NCBI RefSeq assembly: GCF_018861125.1
Contig: NZ_JAHKQN010000019.1
Coordinates: forward strand, 220,849-284,848
Source: Cellulophaga baltica
Lineage (GTDB): Bacteria > Bacteroidota > Bacteroidia > Flavobacteriales > Flavobacteriaceae
Direction: 5' to 3'
Length of the DNA stretch: 64,000 nucleotides
This document shows positions 33,149-42,366 of the stretch, in pieces. Every line of letters begins with the position of its first letter. The stretch's first letter is position 1. The position numbers and the translations under genes were made by a program. Under the pieces are notes generated by a model that was not told the origin of the DNA, ran no database searches, and worked only from the letters and a program-made list of their open reading frames with translations.

Positions 33149-34939
33149 ATGAAAGACTTAAACACTACCCAAGGGAACACAGAGACAAAAATTAGCGATA
33201 GCGAACAACTTGTAAAAGCAAGAATTGAAGCGCTTAAAAGTCATAAGCAAAATTCAGAATCAGGTGGTTTTGAATGGTTAACAGAACATAGCCGTAATTT
33301 TTTAGATTCAGGCTACTTAACAGGAGGTGAAACTGCTGAACAACGTATACGTGAAATAGCTGATAGAGCAGAAAAACTATTAGATATGCCTGGTTTTTCA
33401 GATAAGTTTTATGGTTATATGTCTGAAGGGTATTATTCTTTAGCGTCGCCAGTGTGGTCTAATTTTGGTAAAGAAAGAGGTTTACCAATTAGTTGCTTTG
33501 GTTCGCATATTGACGATGATATGGGTAATATTTTATATACGCAGTCGGAAGTTGGTATGATGTCTAAAATGGGAGGTGGTACTTCTGGTTATTTTGGTAA
33601 AATTAGACATAGAGGTGCGGAAGTTAAAAATAATGGTCAGGCTTCTGGTGCTGTGCATATTATGCAACTTTTCGAATCAATGGTAGATGTTGTTAGTCAA
33701 GGTTCTGTTCGTCGTGGACGTTTTTCTCCATATTTACCAGTTGAGCACCCAGACATTATGGAGTTCTTAGAAATTGGTACTGAAGGTAATCCTATTCAAG
33801 AATTAACACATGGTGTTACGGTAACCAACGAGTGGATGCAACAAATGGTTGATGGTGATACTGAAAAGCGTTCTATTTGGGCAAAAGTATTGCAACGTAG
33901 AGGTGAAATGGGATACCCTTATATCTTCTTTAAAGACAATGCTAACGAAGGTGCTGCAGATGTTTATAAAGATAATAACCATACTGTTTATGCAAGTAAC
34001 CTATGTACTGAAATTATGTTACCTTCAAATGACAATTGGTCATTCGTATGTGTACTTTCTTCTGTAAATGTTATGCATTATGATAAATGGAAAGATACCG
34101 ATGCTGTTGAAACAATGGTATATTTCTTAGATGCTGTAATTACAGAGTTTCTTGAAAAATTAGAAGTATATCGTGACTCTGATAGTAGAGAAGATAGACA
34201 AACGTTCTTGTTTATGGAACGTGCTTATAATTTTGCTAAAGATAACCGTGCATTAGGCCTTGGTGTATTAGGTTGGCATTCATTATTACAATCTAAAATG
34301 TTACCTTTTAATAGCCAAGAAGCTTACGATTTAAACAATGAGATTTTTAGAACTATAAAATCTAAATCATACAAAGCATCTGAAGAGTTAGCTGGTAAAT
34401 TTGGTGAGCCTGCAGTTCTTAAAGGGTACGGAAGACGTAACTCTACATTAAATGCAGTAGCACCAACAACATCTTCAGCGTTTATTTTAGGTCAAGTATC
34501 ACAAGGTATTGAGCCAATTTGGTCTAATATTTATGTGAAAGATATTGCTAAAGTAAAAACTACGATTAAGAATCCTTTCTTAGTAGCGTTGTTAGAAGAA
34601 AAAGGCCAGAATGTAACTGCAGTATGGCATAGCATTCGAGAGCGTGATGGTTCAGTACAGCATTTAGACTTCTTATCAGATTTAGAGAAAGAAGTGTTTA
34701 AAACATATTCTGAAATTGATCAGATGGATATCATTTATCAAGCAGCAAACAGACAAAATCATATTGACCAAGGTCAATCTGTAAACATAATTGTGCATCC
34801 TGATATGCCAGTAAAAGAGATTAATAAAATCCACGTTACCGCATGGAAACTTGGTTTAAAATCACTTTACTACCAGCATAGTATGAATGCCGCACAAAAA
34901 TTTAAACAAAAGAAAGATTGTGCTAGTTGTGAAGCGTAA
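33149..34939 (+). CDS. nrdA: Ribonucleotide reductase large subunit, lacking ATP-cone
   Basis: A 596-aa catalytic subunit, about 150-170 residues shorter than E. coli NrdA (761 aa) because the N-terminal ATP-cone is missing; that module is on NrdB. Seen: PISCFGS active-site Cys region, GGTSGYFGKIRHRG, NLCTEIMLP (Asn/Cys/Glu of the catalytic site), APTTSSAFILGQVSQGIEP, and the C-terminal CASCEA redox CxxC tail. It reduces NDPs to dNDPs in the cytosol. Translation is probably coupled to nrdB (0 nt gap). A hairpin terminator follows at 34966. Confidence 0.96.
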   Translation: MKDLNTTQGNTETKISDSEQLVKARIEALKSHKQNSESGGFEWLTEHSRNFLDSGYLTGGETAEQRIREIADRAEKLLDMPGFSDKFYGYMSEGYYSLASPVWSNFGKERGLPISCFGSHIDDDMGNILYTQSEVGMMSKMGGGTSGYFGKIRHRGAEVKNNGQASGAVHIMQLFESMVDVVSQGSVRRGRFSPYLPVEHPDIMEFLEIGTEGNPIQELTHGVTVTNEWMQQMVDGDTEKRSIWAKVLQRRGEMGYPYIFFKDNANEGAADVYKDNNHTVYASNLCTEIMLPSNDNWSFVCVLSSVNVMHYDKWKDTDAVETMVYFLDAVITEFLEKLEVYRDSDSREDRQTFLFMERAYNFAKDNRALGLGVLGWHSLLQSKMLPFNSQEAYDLNNEIFRTIKSKSYKASEELAGKFGEPAVLKGYGRRNSTLNAVAPTTSSAFILGQVSQGIEPIWSNIYVKDIAKVKTTIKNPFLVALLEEKGQNVTAVWHSIRERDGSVQHLDFLSDLEKEVFKTYSEIDQMDIIYQAANRQNHIDQGQSVNIIVHPDMPVKEINKIHVTAWKLGLKSLYYQHSMNAAQKFKQKKDCASCEA

Positions 34940-34965
34940 TTAACATCTTAAAAAATTCTATACAG

Positions 34966-35027
34966 ACTGCTTTGTAAGCTATAATTGGTATTTATACTTG
35001 TTTTAGTTTATAAAGCAGTTTTTTTTG
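34966..35027 (+). terminator. Terminator of nrdBA
   Basis: Stem ACTGCTTTGTAA / TTATAAAGCAGT (one wobble pair) with a 30-nt loop followed by nine T. Confidence 0.7.
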
Positions 35028-35114
35028 AATTGTATTATTTTAATGCCTTGTTTTTTTAATGAGTTGAATTATAGAAGGTGCAATAGTATTTTATGCTTTT
35101 ATTAGTAAAAGACT

Positions 35115-35122
35115 TACATTTG
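35115..35122 (+). promoter_or_regulatory. Candidate -7 box of the ynb-like operon
   Basis: TACATTTG fits TAnnTTTG and lies 19 nt before the first ATG; no convincing -33 element. Confidence 0.45.
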
Positions 35123-35141
35123 AGTTTAAACAATTGTTTTA

Positions 35142-35744
35142 ATGATTTCGATATATAAATTAAAACCCAAGTTTCAACAACTCTTAAATCCTGTTTTAGT
35201 TTTTTTGCACCAACGAGAAATAACAGCAAACCAGATTACGATTGGCTCTGTTATATTATCCTTAATTATAGCATTATTATTTTGGAATGCAGATGCTTAT
35301 AATTGGTTTTTCTTGAGTTTACCAATTGGCCTTTTATTGCGAATGGCTTTAAATGCCCTAGATGGTATGATGGCACGAAAATTCAACCAAATGAGTAAAT
35401 TGGGTGAGATTTTAAATGAAGTCGGAGATATAGTTTCTGATGTAATTATATTTTTTCCTTTATTAAAATTTCAATCAGAAAGTTTGTATTTAGTGGTAGT
35501 ATTTATAACACTTAGTGTTATAAATGAATTTGCAGGATTATTAGGCAAAGCAATAGGAGGTGAGCGTAGATACGATGGCCCAATGGGTAAAAGTGACCGA
35601 GCTTTACTTTTAGGGGTTTATGGCCTTATTTTATTTTTTGGTGTAGATGTTTCAGGTTTTTCTACTTATATATTTGGGATAATAATTTTATTATTGATAG
35701 TGAGCAGTTTTACACGTTTAAAGAAAGCATTGAATGAAGCCTGA
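35142..35744 (+). CDS. ynbA: YnbA-like CDP-alcohol phosphatidyltransferase
   Basis: A 200-aa inner-membrane enzyme of the CDP-alcohol phosphotransferase family, which moves a phosphatidyl group from CDP-diacylglycerol to an alcohol. The motif DG-x2-AR-x8-G-x3-N-x3-D is at DGMMARKFNQMSKLGEILNE; the third Asp of the canonical motif is Asn, which I also recall in E. coli YnbA. N-terminal ITANQITIGSVILS and later GPMGKSDRALLLG match YnbA. It is the first gene of a six-gene operon, overlapping the CdsA-like gene by 11 nt. The acceptor alcohol is unknown. Confidence 0.9.
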   Translation: MISIYKLKPKFQQLLNPVLVFLHQREITANQITIGSVILSLIIALLFWNADAYNWFFLSLPIGLLLRMALNALDGMMARKFNQMSKLGEILNEVGDIVSDVIIFFPLLKFQSESLYLVVVFITLSVINEFAGLLGKAIGGERRYDGPMGKSDRALLLGVYGLILFFGVDVSGFSTYIFGIIILLLIVSSFTRLKKALNEA

Positions 35745-36546
35745 AATTATTACTGAAAACAAATTTGCAGATGTTCCATTACGAGTTAAAACTTGGCTAT
35801 ACATTGTATTTGTTTTTACAGTTTCTATTTCTCACCCAATTGCTATGAAATTTTTTATAGCTTGGATAGGTTATCAAGTTTTTTATGAGGTTTTGAGAAT
35901 GTTTGACATTAAAATTAATTTGATGCTAACATCTCTGATTATAGGAATTTCAGAATTATTTTTGTTACTGTTCTTAGATCTTAATACTTATTTTATTTCT
36001 CCGTTTCAATTAGTGCTAGGTGCGATTGTCATTATATTAGCTAAGAAAGTCACACGAAAACAACTTTTAGGTATAGTTTTAGGGTTTCTTTTAAGTCTCA
36101 CTATTTTTCCTCATTTATTATTGGTGCGTGAGAGTTTTTTGGGAGTAAAAGCACTTGTTTTTTTAGTGGTAGTTACTGAATTGAATGATGTGTTTCAGTA
36201 TTTTATGGGTAAACTTTTTGGCAAGTTTAAAGTAATGCCAAAAATTAGTCCGAATAAAACATGGGAAGGTTTAATAGGTGGTGTGTTTGTAACCATTTTA
36301 TTGAGTAATGTTTTAGGTTATTTTTTATTACCCTCATCAATAATTAGCAATACAGTATTAAGTTTCATATTAGGAGTTTTTGGCTTTTTTGGAGATGTAT
36401 TTATGTCTTTTATAAAAAGAAAAACAAATGTAAAAGATACCGGAAATTTACTACCAGGTCATGGTGGATTGTTAGATAGAATGGATAGCCTTATTTTTAA
36501 TGCTCCAATTTTCTTTTGGATGTTGCCATTACTTTTAAATTATTAA
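35734..36546 (+). CDS. ynbB: YnbB-like phosphatidate cytidylyltransferase
   Basis: A 270-aa polytopic membrane protein of the CdsA family, which makes CDP-diacylglycerol from phosphatidate and CTP. Seen: the C-terminal signature SPNKTWEGLIGG (residues about 170-180) and the KDTGNLLPGHGGLLDRMDS block that carries the catalytic metal-binding Asp residues. About eight membrane segments. It overlaps the YnbA-like gene by 11 nt and ends 1 nt before the patatin-like gene. Flavobacteria also have a housekeeping CdsA, so this copy is probably dedicated to the product of this operon. Confidence 0.92.
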   Translation: MKPEIITENKFADVPLRVKTWLYIVFVFTVSISHPIAMKFFIAWIGYQVFYEVLRMFDIKINLMLTSLIIGISELFLLLFLDLNTYFISPFQLVLGAIVIILAKKVTRKQLLGIVLGFLLSLTIFPHLLLVRESFLGVKALVFLVVVTELNDVFQYFMGKLFGKFKVMPKISPNKTWEGLIGGVFVTILLSNVLGYFLLPSSIISNTVLSFILGVFGFFGDVFMSFIKRKTNVKDTGNLLPGHGGLLDRMDSLIFNAPIFFWMLPLLLNY

Positions 36547-36547
36547 C

Positions 36548-37609
36548 ATGATGGATACTAAATTTAATACTGCTTTTATAGTATCTGGTGGAGGAACAAG
36601 AGTGATGATTTATTTAGGCATGTATGCAGCTTTAGAACAATTGAATATGAAACCAGATGTTCTTATAGCTACATGTGGTGGAGCTTTTGCGTCAACAGTA
36701 ATCAATACATTCCCTAGCAACCAGTCACGTAAAGAATATCTAAAATCAGAAGAGTACTATCGTTTTGCTACGAGACCACGATTAACAGCACAAAAAAAGT
36801 TGTCTAAAATAGGTCTTCTTTCACTAAAAAAAGTTTTTGATAAACGAAATGCTCCATTTACTGAAGATGTTTTTAGTACTTACCTAGCTGAAATATCAGA
36901 TGATTTTACTGAAGATTTTCCGTCATTAAAACACACACAGTTTTCTATAAATATTCCAACACTTATTATTGGTTCTGAAATATTATTTAATATAGAATCA
37001 AAAGGAGAAAAAAGGAATAACAAAAAACTATATCAGAAGGTAATTTTCACAGATGCAGAAACAGCAAAAAAGATTAATTTAGATAAAATTGTTATAACCA
37101 CCAATAATTATATAAATAGTGCAGTAACAGTGGCATCAAAATTAAAAACAGATGTATCTATGTTAATGAGTACACGGGTTTCAGTTTCAGATATGTTTTA
37201 TGTAGCTCCAGCTGTGTTAGAAAATAAGCATTATGCGGGCGGAGCGATAGATTTGATCCCAATTGAATTGGCTAGTCATATTGCTGAAAATGTCGTTATA
37301 GAAAACAAACAAGTATATAGTACTGTAGAAGAATCATTAATTCGTGCTGTTTTAGGATATAGTGGAAATAAGAGATTAACCGAGGTTCAAAATCAGAAAC
37401 CTGATTTTCAAATTGATACTAGAAATATTAAAAATGAATTAGAAGGTCATTATATAAAAAAGAAAATAGATTGGAAAAATTTAGAAGTTTGTTTTGATTA
37501 CCCAAAAAGTTATGAAGCGTTTAAAAAGGATATGGATTTGCAGTGGAATTATGGATATAAACAAACCATTGAGAGTATTAAACAACAAAAGAAATTAGAA
37601 AGTATTTAG
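36548..37609 (+). CDS. Patatin-like protein with substituted catalytic dyad
   Basis: A 353-aa protein whose N-terminus has the patatin oxyanion motif SGGGTR (13-18) and a following nucleophile-elbow position. In patatins this reads GxSxG; here it is ATCGG with Cys43 in place of Ser. The paired DGG motif is AGG (Ala230-Gly231-Gly232, in YAGGAIDLIP). Both dyad residues are thus changed, so classical Ser/Asp lipase activity is unlikely; it may be a lipid-binding subunit or a Cys-dependent acyl enzyme. No homologue is present in E. coli ynbABCD. It is embedded in the operon 1 nt after ynbB. Confidence 0.72.
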   Translation: MMDTKFNTAFIVSGGGTRVMIYLGMYAALEQLNMKPDVLIATCGGAFASTVINTFPSNQSRKEYLKSEEYYRFATRPRLTAQKKLSKIGLLSLKKVFDKRNAPFTEDVFSTYLAEISDDFTEDFPSLKHTQFSINIPTLIIGSEILFNIESKGEKRNNKKLYQKVIFTDAETAKKINLDKIVITTNNYINSAVTVASKLKTDVSMLMSTRVSVSDMFYVAPAVLENKHYAGGAIDLIPIELASHIAENVVIENKQVYSTVEESLIRAVLGYSGNKRLTEVQNQKPDFQIDTRNIKNELEGHYIKKKIDWKNLEVCFDYPKSYEAFKKDMDLQWNYGYKQTIESIKQQKKLESI

Positions 37610-37651
37610 TAAATTATATATTTATAAATTAATGAAAACACTACAAATAAT

Positions 37652-38407
37652 ATGAATGTGTTTATTGCTGGCGGCACTTCTGGAATAGGATATTCGTTAG
37701 CCATGCATTACCTGTCAAAAGGTAATCGTGTAGGTGTTTGTGGTAGGGATATACATAAAGTTTCTAAAAAATCTTCGTTAGCGTTAAATATATATGAAGC
37801 AGATGTATCTGATATAACTTCAGTAGAAAAAGTAGTTAAAACGTTTGTAAATAGCAGTGATGTTTTAGATATATTTATTAATTGTGCGGGTAGTTATGCA
37901 GAAGATGTTGCAGGAGAAATTAGCTATAATGAAGCCTCACAAATGCTTAGAACCAATATTTTAGGAACGACTAATTGTTTTGAAGTTGCACGAAATATTA
38001 TGATTCGTCAAAAAAAAGGATGTATCGCAGTTATAGCTTCTGTTTCCGGAATTTTGGATTATAAAAATTCTAGTCTCTACACAAAAACAAAACGTTCTGT
38101 GATTCAAATTGCAAGTGCTTATAATCGTGCATTAAAGCCATTCGGAATTTCCGTAACAACTATTGCTCCTGGGTATATAAATACTCAAAAATTAAGAGAT
38201 TTAAATGCCGGAGACTTATCTAAAAAACCATTTATAGTAGATGTAGATATTGCAACTTTAATTATTGCAGATGCTATTGATAAACGAAAAAAACTAATTA
38301 TTTTTCCAACTAAAATGAAATGGTTAATGCAATTTTTGTCCATTTTGCCCTCATCATTACTTAATCTAATAATGTTTAGAAAAGCCAAATGGATGAAACA
38401 AAAATAG
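37652..38407 (+). CDS. Short-chain dehydrogenase/reductase
   Basis: A 251-aa SDR: cofactor motif GGTSGIG at 7-13, NAG-type NCAG, ASVSG with the catalytic Ser, and YTKTK (YxxxK). It should be NAD(P)H-dependent and act on a carbonyl or hydroxyl. The tail (MKWLMQFLSILPSSLLNLIMF) is hydrophobic and may tie the enzyme to the membrane, which fits a lipid substrate. It overlaps the YnbD-like gene by 19 nt. Not found in the E. coli ynb operon; probably a clade-specific addition. Confidence 0.85.
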   Translation: MNVFIAGGTSGIGYSLAMHYLSKGNRVGVCGRDIHKVSKKSSLALNIYEADVSDITSVEKVVKTFVNSSDVLDIFINCAGSYAEDVAGEISYNEASQMLRTNILGTTNCFEVARNIMIRQKKGCIAVIASVSGILDYKNSSLYTKTKRSVIQIASAYNRALKPFGISVTTIAPGYINTQKLRDLNAGDLSKKPFIVDVDIATLIIADAIDKRKKLIIFPTKMKWLMQFLSILPSSLLNLIMFRKAKWMKQK

Positions 38408-39699
38408 ATCTAAAGAAAAAAGTTACGTCAGTTATTATAAGCTCAATCTTTTTTTCTGTAGTTTATAATTTTATGACTTGGTATACTTCTTCATTAACTT
38501 ATGTGCCTTCATTTGTTTTTAGTTTTGAAAAATACACTCCTTTTTTACCTTGGACAGTAATCCCTTATTTATCAAGTGGTATTTTTTTTATTGCTGTTTT
38601 TTTCTGTTGTAAAACTGAAGAGCAATTAAGTGTACTATCGAAAAGAATACTATTTATCATTACAGTTGCAGGAATATGTTATTTTTTATATCCTTTAAAG
38701 TTTTCATTGATAAAATCAGCAACCAGTGATACTTTTTTTAAATGGTTCTTTCAATTTATAGAAATAACAGATTCCCCTTATAATGAAGCCCCCTCATTAC
38801 ATATTGCTTTTGCGTTTATTTTTTGGTCAGTTTTTAGGGTTTATAAAACAAAATGGCGTACAGTATTAGCTATTTGGTTTGTCTTATTAGGGGTGTCAAC
38901 ACTTACAACATACCAACACCATTTATTTGATGTTGTAACTGGGGCTATTTTGGCTCAAGTGAGCTTCGTTATTTTTCCAGCTCAGAAGAATAATTTTCAA
39001 TTTAGAAATTTTCATATCGCTAATTATTATTTTCTCTTCGGATGGATTATCATTCTGGTTGCCTTATTGTTATTTGAGTTTTGTAGTTCTTTTTGGTTAC
39101 TATTATTTTGGCCTTCTTTGGTCTTATTTATAGTTGGGTATCATTATCAAAAGAATACTACTCGTTTTTTAAAAAATGTATCAGGGAGTATTATTTGGTA
39201 TAAAAAAACATTCTATTTTCCTTATTTAGCAGTCTATTGGTTATTCTGGAAATTTTTAAGGAAGAATAAAAAACCTATTGAAATTTTACCTAAAATATAC
39301 ATCTCATCAAGATTAGATAAAGAGGAGATTCTGAATTTTAAAGTGAATCAAAATACATTAGTTTACGATTTTTCTGCTGAGTTAGAAGAAGATAATAAAA
39401 TCAAAAATATAGCTCAATATTTCTCTGTTCCTATGTTAGATGTAGGTGCCTTTGATGCGTTAGAGATTAAAAGAATAGTACTAGAAATATCCAAAAACTA
39501 TAAACACCTTCCGCATAATGGAAAGATACTTGTTCATTGTACAATGGGATTTACAAGAAGTACTTTTGTAGGAATTCTTCTAATAAAAAATATTTTATCT
39601 TTACCTACAACACAAGCAATCGCAAAAATAAAACATACACATAAAAACGCTATACTACATAGTTATTTACACGATTTTTTAAAGACATTTAATATATGA
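38389..39699 (+). CDS. ynbD: YnbD-like membrane protein: PAP2-type plus dual-specificity phosphatase domain
   Basis: A 436-aa protein. The first 280 residues are membrane-embedded with a PAP2-like layout, PSLHIAF and YQHHLFDVVTG, giving the lipid phosphatase His residues. The C-terminal domain (about 300-436) is a cysteine phosphatase: VHCTMGFTRS, the HCx5R loop of dual-specificity/tyrosine phosphatases. E. coli YnbD combines the same two parts. It probably removes a phosphate from the lipid made by the YnbA/YnbB-like pair, with two phosphatase sites on one chain. Overlaps the SDR by 19 nt and the next gene by 4 nt. Confidence 0.85.
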   Translation: MDETKIDLKKKVTSVIISSIFFSVVYNFMTWYTSSLTYVPSFVFSFEKYTPFLPWTVIPYLSSGIFFIAVFFCCKTEEQLSVLSKRILFIITVAGICYFLYPLKFSLIKSATSDTFFKWFFQFIEITDSPYNEAPSLHIAFAFIFWSVFRVYKTKWRTVLAIWFVLLGVSTLTTYQHHLFDVVTGAILAQVSFVIFPAQKNNFQFRNFHIANYYFLFGWIIILVALLLFEFCSSFWLLLFWPSLVLFIVGYHYQKNTTRFLKNVSGSIIWYKKTFYFPYLAVYWLFWKFLRKNKKPIEILPKIYISSRLDKEEILNFKVNQNTLVYDFSAELEEDNKIKNIAQYFSVPMLDVGAFDALEIKRIVLEISKNYKHLPHNGKILVHCTMGFTRSTFVGILLIKNILSLPTTQAIAKIKHTHKNAILHSYLHDFLKTFNI

Positions 39700-41387
39700 G
39701 CACAGGACATTTTAATAGTTTTGATGGAAGTGAAATTTTTTATCGCAAGTGGAATTTTAAGCCATCACAGAAAAGTATGGTTGTTATTCATCGCGGACAT
39801 GAACATTCTGAACGTTTAAATGATTTTGCTACAGCTTCTATATTTTCAGATTATAATATTTTTGCATTTGACCTTCGTGGGCACGGCCATACAAAAACAG
39901 AGACATCATCTGTTTTTATGGATTATGTGAGAGATTTAGATGCTTTTTCCCAGTATTTAGAAGTAAATTATAATATAAATAGTACTGATATTTTTGTAGT
40001 AGCTAATAGTATTGGTGGTGTTGTAGCTTCAGCTTGGGTACATGACTATGCACCTAATATTGCAGGAATGGCCTTATTAGCACCTGCTTTTAGAATTAAT
40101 TTAATAGTTCCCTTAGCAAATGAAATGATTACGCTAGGTACTAAATTAAATAAAAACTTAATTATCAAAAGTTATGTAAAATCTACAATGCTTACGCATG
40201 ATGTAGAACAACAGAAAGCGTATGATACTGATACGCTAATAACAAGAGAAATTGATGCGCGATTATTAATTGATTTAGCAGATGCGGGAAAACGTTTAGT
40301 AGAAGATGCGGCAGCAATTGATACGCCAACACTTATTTTATCAGCAGAAAAAGATAAAGTTGTTTTTAATATTGATCAGAAAATATTTTTTAATAAACTA
40401 GATACAGAATTAAAAGAGCTAGAAGTTTTACCTAATTTTTTTCACGGAATATTATTTGAGAAAGAAAAAGATTTAGTGTATACTAAAATTAAAGATTTTA
40501 CAGTAAAAGCATTTAATCAACCACAAAAACAGGCAAGTCTTTTGCCTGATCAATTTTCTGTAACCGAAAATATAAGCTTACAAAATAATGAGGGGAATAA
40601 TTTGAACTTTAAATTTCAAAAATGGTCTCTGAGTAAAATTGGCAAATTTAGTGACGGAATGGCAATTGGTATAAAACATGGTTTTGATTCTGGAGCTTCT
40701 TTAGATTATGTATATCATAATACACCAAAAGGAAAATTAGGCTTTGGTAAAATGATGGATAAAAACTATCTTGAAGCTATAGGTTGGCGAGGTATCAGAA
40801 TTAGAAAGCAACATTTACTACAATTGCTTGAAAAAAATATTGAGAAGTTACAAAAAGAAGGTCGTTCAATAAAAATATTAGATATTGCTGGTGGTACGGG
40901 TAATTATCTTTTTGATATAAAAGATAAATATCCAGCTGCTGAAATTGTAATTAACGAATTTGTTCAAGATAATATTGAAATAGGGCAACAAGTTATTGAA
41001 GCGAAAAAATATCAAAATGTACGATTTACTAATTATGACTGTTTTGATTCAGAAACCTACAAAAAGATTGATTTTGAACCTAATATTGTAATTATATCGG
41101 GTATTTTAGAGCTTTTCGGAGATAATGAGTTAGCAAGTATAGCGCTTGCAGGAATTGAAGCTATCACTGAAAATAATTCAAATGTTATATATACAGGGCA
41201 ACCTTGGCATCCGCAATTGAAAATGATTGCCTATGTTTTAAATAGTCATCAAAAGAAAAGCTGGGTAATGCGAAGACGTTCTCAGAAAGAGTTAGATAGA
41301 TTAATGTCTTATAATAACATAGCAAAAGAAACTATGCTTATTGATGATTTTGGAATATTTACAGTTTCATCAGCTAAGGTTAATTAG
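39696..41387 (+). CDS. ynbC: YnbC-like alpha/beta hydrolase fused to a methyltransferase
   Basis: A 563-aa fusion. The N-terminal half (about 1-280) is an alpha/beta hydrolase with an HRGHEHSER start, DLRGHGHT and an ANSIGG nucleophile elbow, plus a C-terminal FFHGIL His. The second half (about 300-563) is a class I SAM-dependent methyltransferase, with the SAM motif ILDIAGGTGNY near residue 400 and a following IISGILELFGD segment. E. coli YnbC has the same architecture (585 aa). ATGA overlap with the YnbD-like gene. Likely modifies the head group or acyl part of the operon's lipid product. Confidence 0.88.
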   Translation: MSTGHFNSFDGSEIFYRKWNFKPSQKSMVVIHRGHEHSERLNDFATASIFSDYNIFAFDLRGHGHTKTETSSVFMDYVRDLDAFSQYLEVNYNINSTDIFVVANSIGGVVASAWVHDYAPNIAGMALLAPAFRINLIVPLANEMITLGTKLNKNLIIKSYVKSTMLTHDVEQQKAYDTDTLITREIDARLLIDLADAGKRLVEDAAAIDTPTLILSAEKDKVVFNIDQKIFFNKLDTELKELEVLPNFFHGILFEKEKDLVYTKIKDFTVKAFNQPQKQASLLPDQFSVTENISLQNNEGNNLNFKFQKWSLSKIGKFSDGMAIGIKHGFDSGASLDYVYHNTPKGKLGFGKMMDKNYLEAIGWRGIRIRKQHLLQLLEKNIEKLQKEGRSIKILDIAGGTGNYLFDIKDKYPAAEIVINEFVQDNIEIGQQVIEAKKYQNVRFTNYDCFDSETYKKIDFEPNIVIISGILELFGDNELASIALAGIEAITENNSNVIYTGQPWHPQLKMIAYVLNSHQKKSWVMRRRSQKELDRLMSYNNIAKETMLIDDFGIFTVSSAKVN

Positions 41388-41443
41388 ATGTACTTTTCAT
41401 TATTTATCTAGATATAACTCATTTCAATCATTCTTTAACACGA

Positions 41444-41472
41444 AACACCATTACTGTTAATGGTTGTTGTTT
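41444..41472 (+). terminator. Possible terminator of the ynb-like operon
   Basis: Stem AACACCATTA / TAATGGTTGTT with one bulge and a 4-nt loop, then a T-rich tail (GTTTTATAATTT). Moderate quality. Confidence 0.45.
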
Positions 41473-41513
41473 TATAATTTATCTTCAAATTTTAAAGCAA
41501 ATAAGAATTGAAG

Positions 41514-42296
41514 ATGAATAAAGATATACAAGTTGATACACCGCAAAAAGCACCTTATAAAATAGTAGGGAAAGGAAAAAAACACATAGTATTTGTACAC
41601 TATTTTGGTGGCGATGCTGGTAGTTGGAAGTGGTTGGTAAAAAGACTCTCAAAAAAATATACCTGCGTATTACTTAACCTTCCAGGGTTTAATAATACAG
41701 AGAATTTAGAGGAGCTTAGTATTTATTCGTATGCAAACTTTATAAATCAACAGATTGAAAAATTAGGTGTTGAAGACTATATACTTTGTGGACATTCCAT
41801 GGGAGGTAAGCTTGCTTTATATGCGGCACAAATAATGATGGGTGAAAAACCTAAAAAAATTGTTCTTATAGCTCCGTCTCCACCGACTGTAGAAAATATG
41901 CCAGATGAAGAAAAAGAGCGCATGTTGAATCATCCGAATAGGGAAGAGGCTATTAATACTGTTGAGAAAGTAACAAAGAGAAAATTAAAAAAAGAAAAAA
42001 GAGAGTATGCTATTGAGTCTCAATTGCGAATAGATAGTAAAGCGTGGAAATGGTGGATTACAGAAGGTATGAATGAGGATATTTCAGAAAGGATAGCTAC
42101 TTTAGATATTCCAACTTTTGTTATTTGTTCAAAAAAAGACCCTGCAATTTCAATAGATGCTATTTATAAAGAAGTGATGCCTAACCTAGTTAAACCAAGT
42201 ATACTAGTTTTGAATAGAGTAGGGCATTTGATACCGATGGAATCTCCAAGAAAATTGGCAAGACAAATTAAACGAATCTCTAAGTTGAAATATTAA
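41514..42296 (+). CDS. Alpha/beta hydrolase
   Basis: A 260-aa hydrolase; the ATG at 41514 is preferred over an in-frame TTG at 41508. Seen: HYFGGDAGSW (in place of HG), the nucleophile elbow GHSMGG, and late PTFVICSKKDPAISIDA plus GHLIPMESP for the acid and His. It looks like the esterase/haloperoxidase-type group of the family. It lies alone 126 nt after the ynb-like operon, so cotranscription is uncertain. Substrate unknown. Confidence 0.88.
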   Translation: MNKDIQVDTPQKAPYKIVGKGKKHIVFVHYFGGDAGSWKWLVKRLSKKYTCVLLNLPGFNNTENLEELSIYSYANFINQQIEKLGVEDYILCGHSMGGKLALYAAQIMMGEKPKKIVLIAPSPPTVENMPDEEKERMLNHPNREEAINTVEKVTKRKLKKEKREYAIESQLRIDSKAWKWWITEGMNEDISERIATLDIPTFVICSKKDPAISIDAIYKEVMPNLVKPSILVLNRVGHLIPMESPRKLARQIKRISKLKY

Positions 42297-42366
42297 ATAA
42301 TTATAGCTAATTAAATCGGCTAGCTGCAACATCATAAAATGATAATATTATATTTTTGAAACTTAA

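Noticed and set aside
41508-41513. TTG start of the alpha/beta hydrolase
   Set aside because: An ATG is six bases downstream and no conserved residues precede it.
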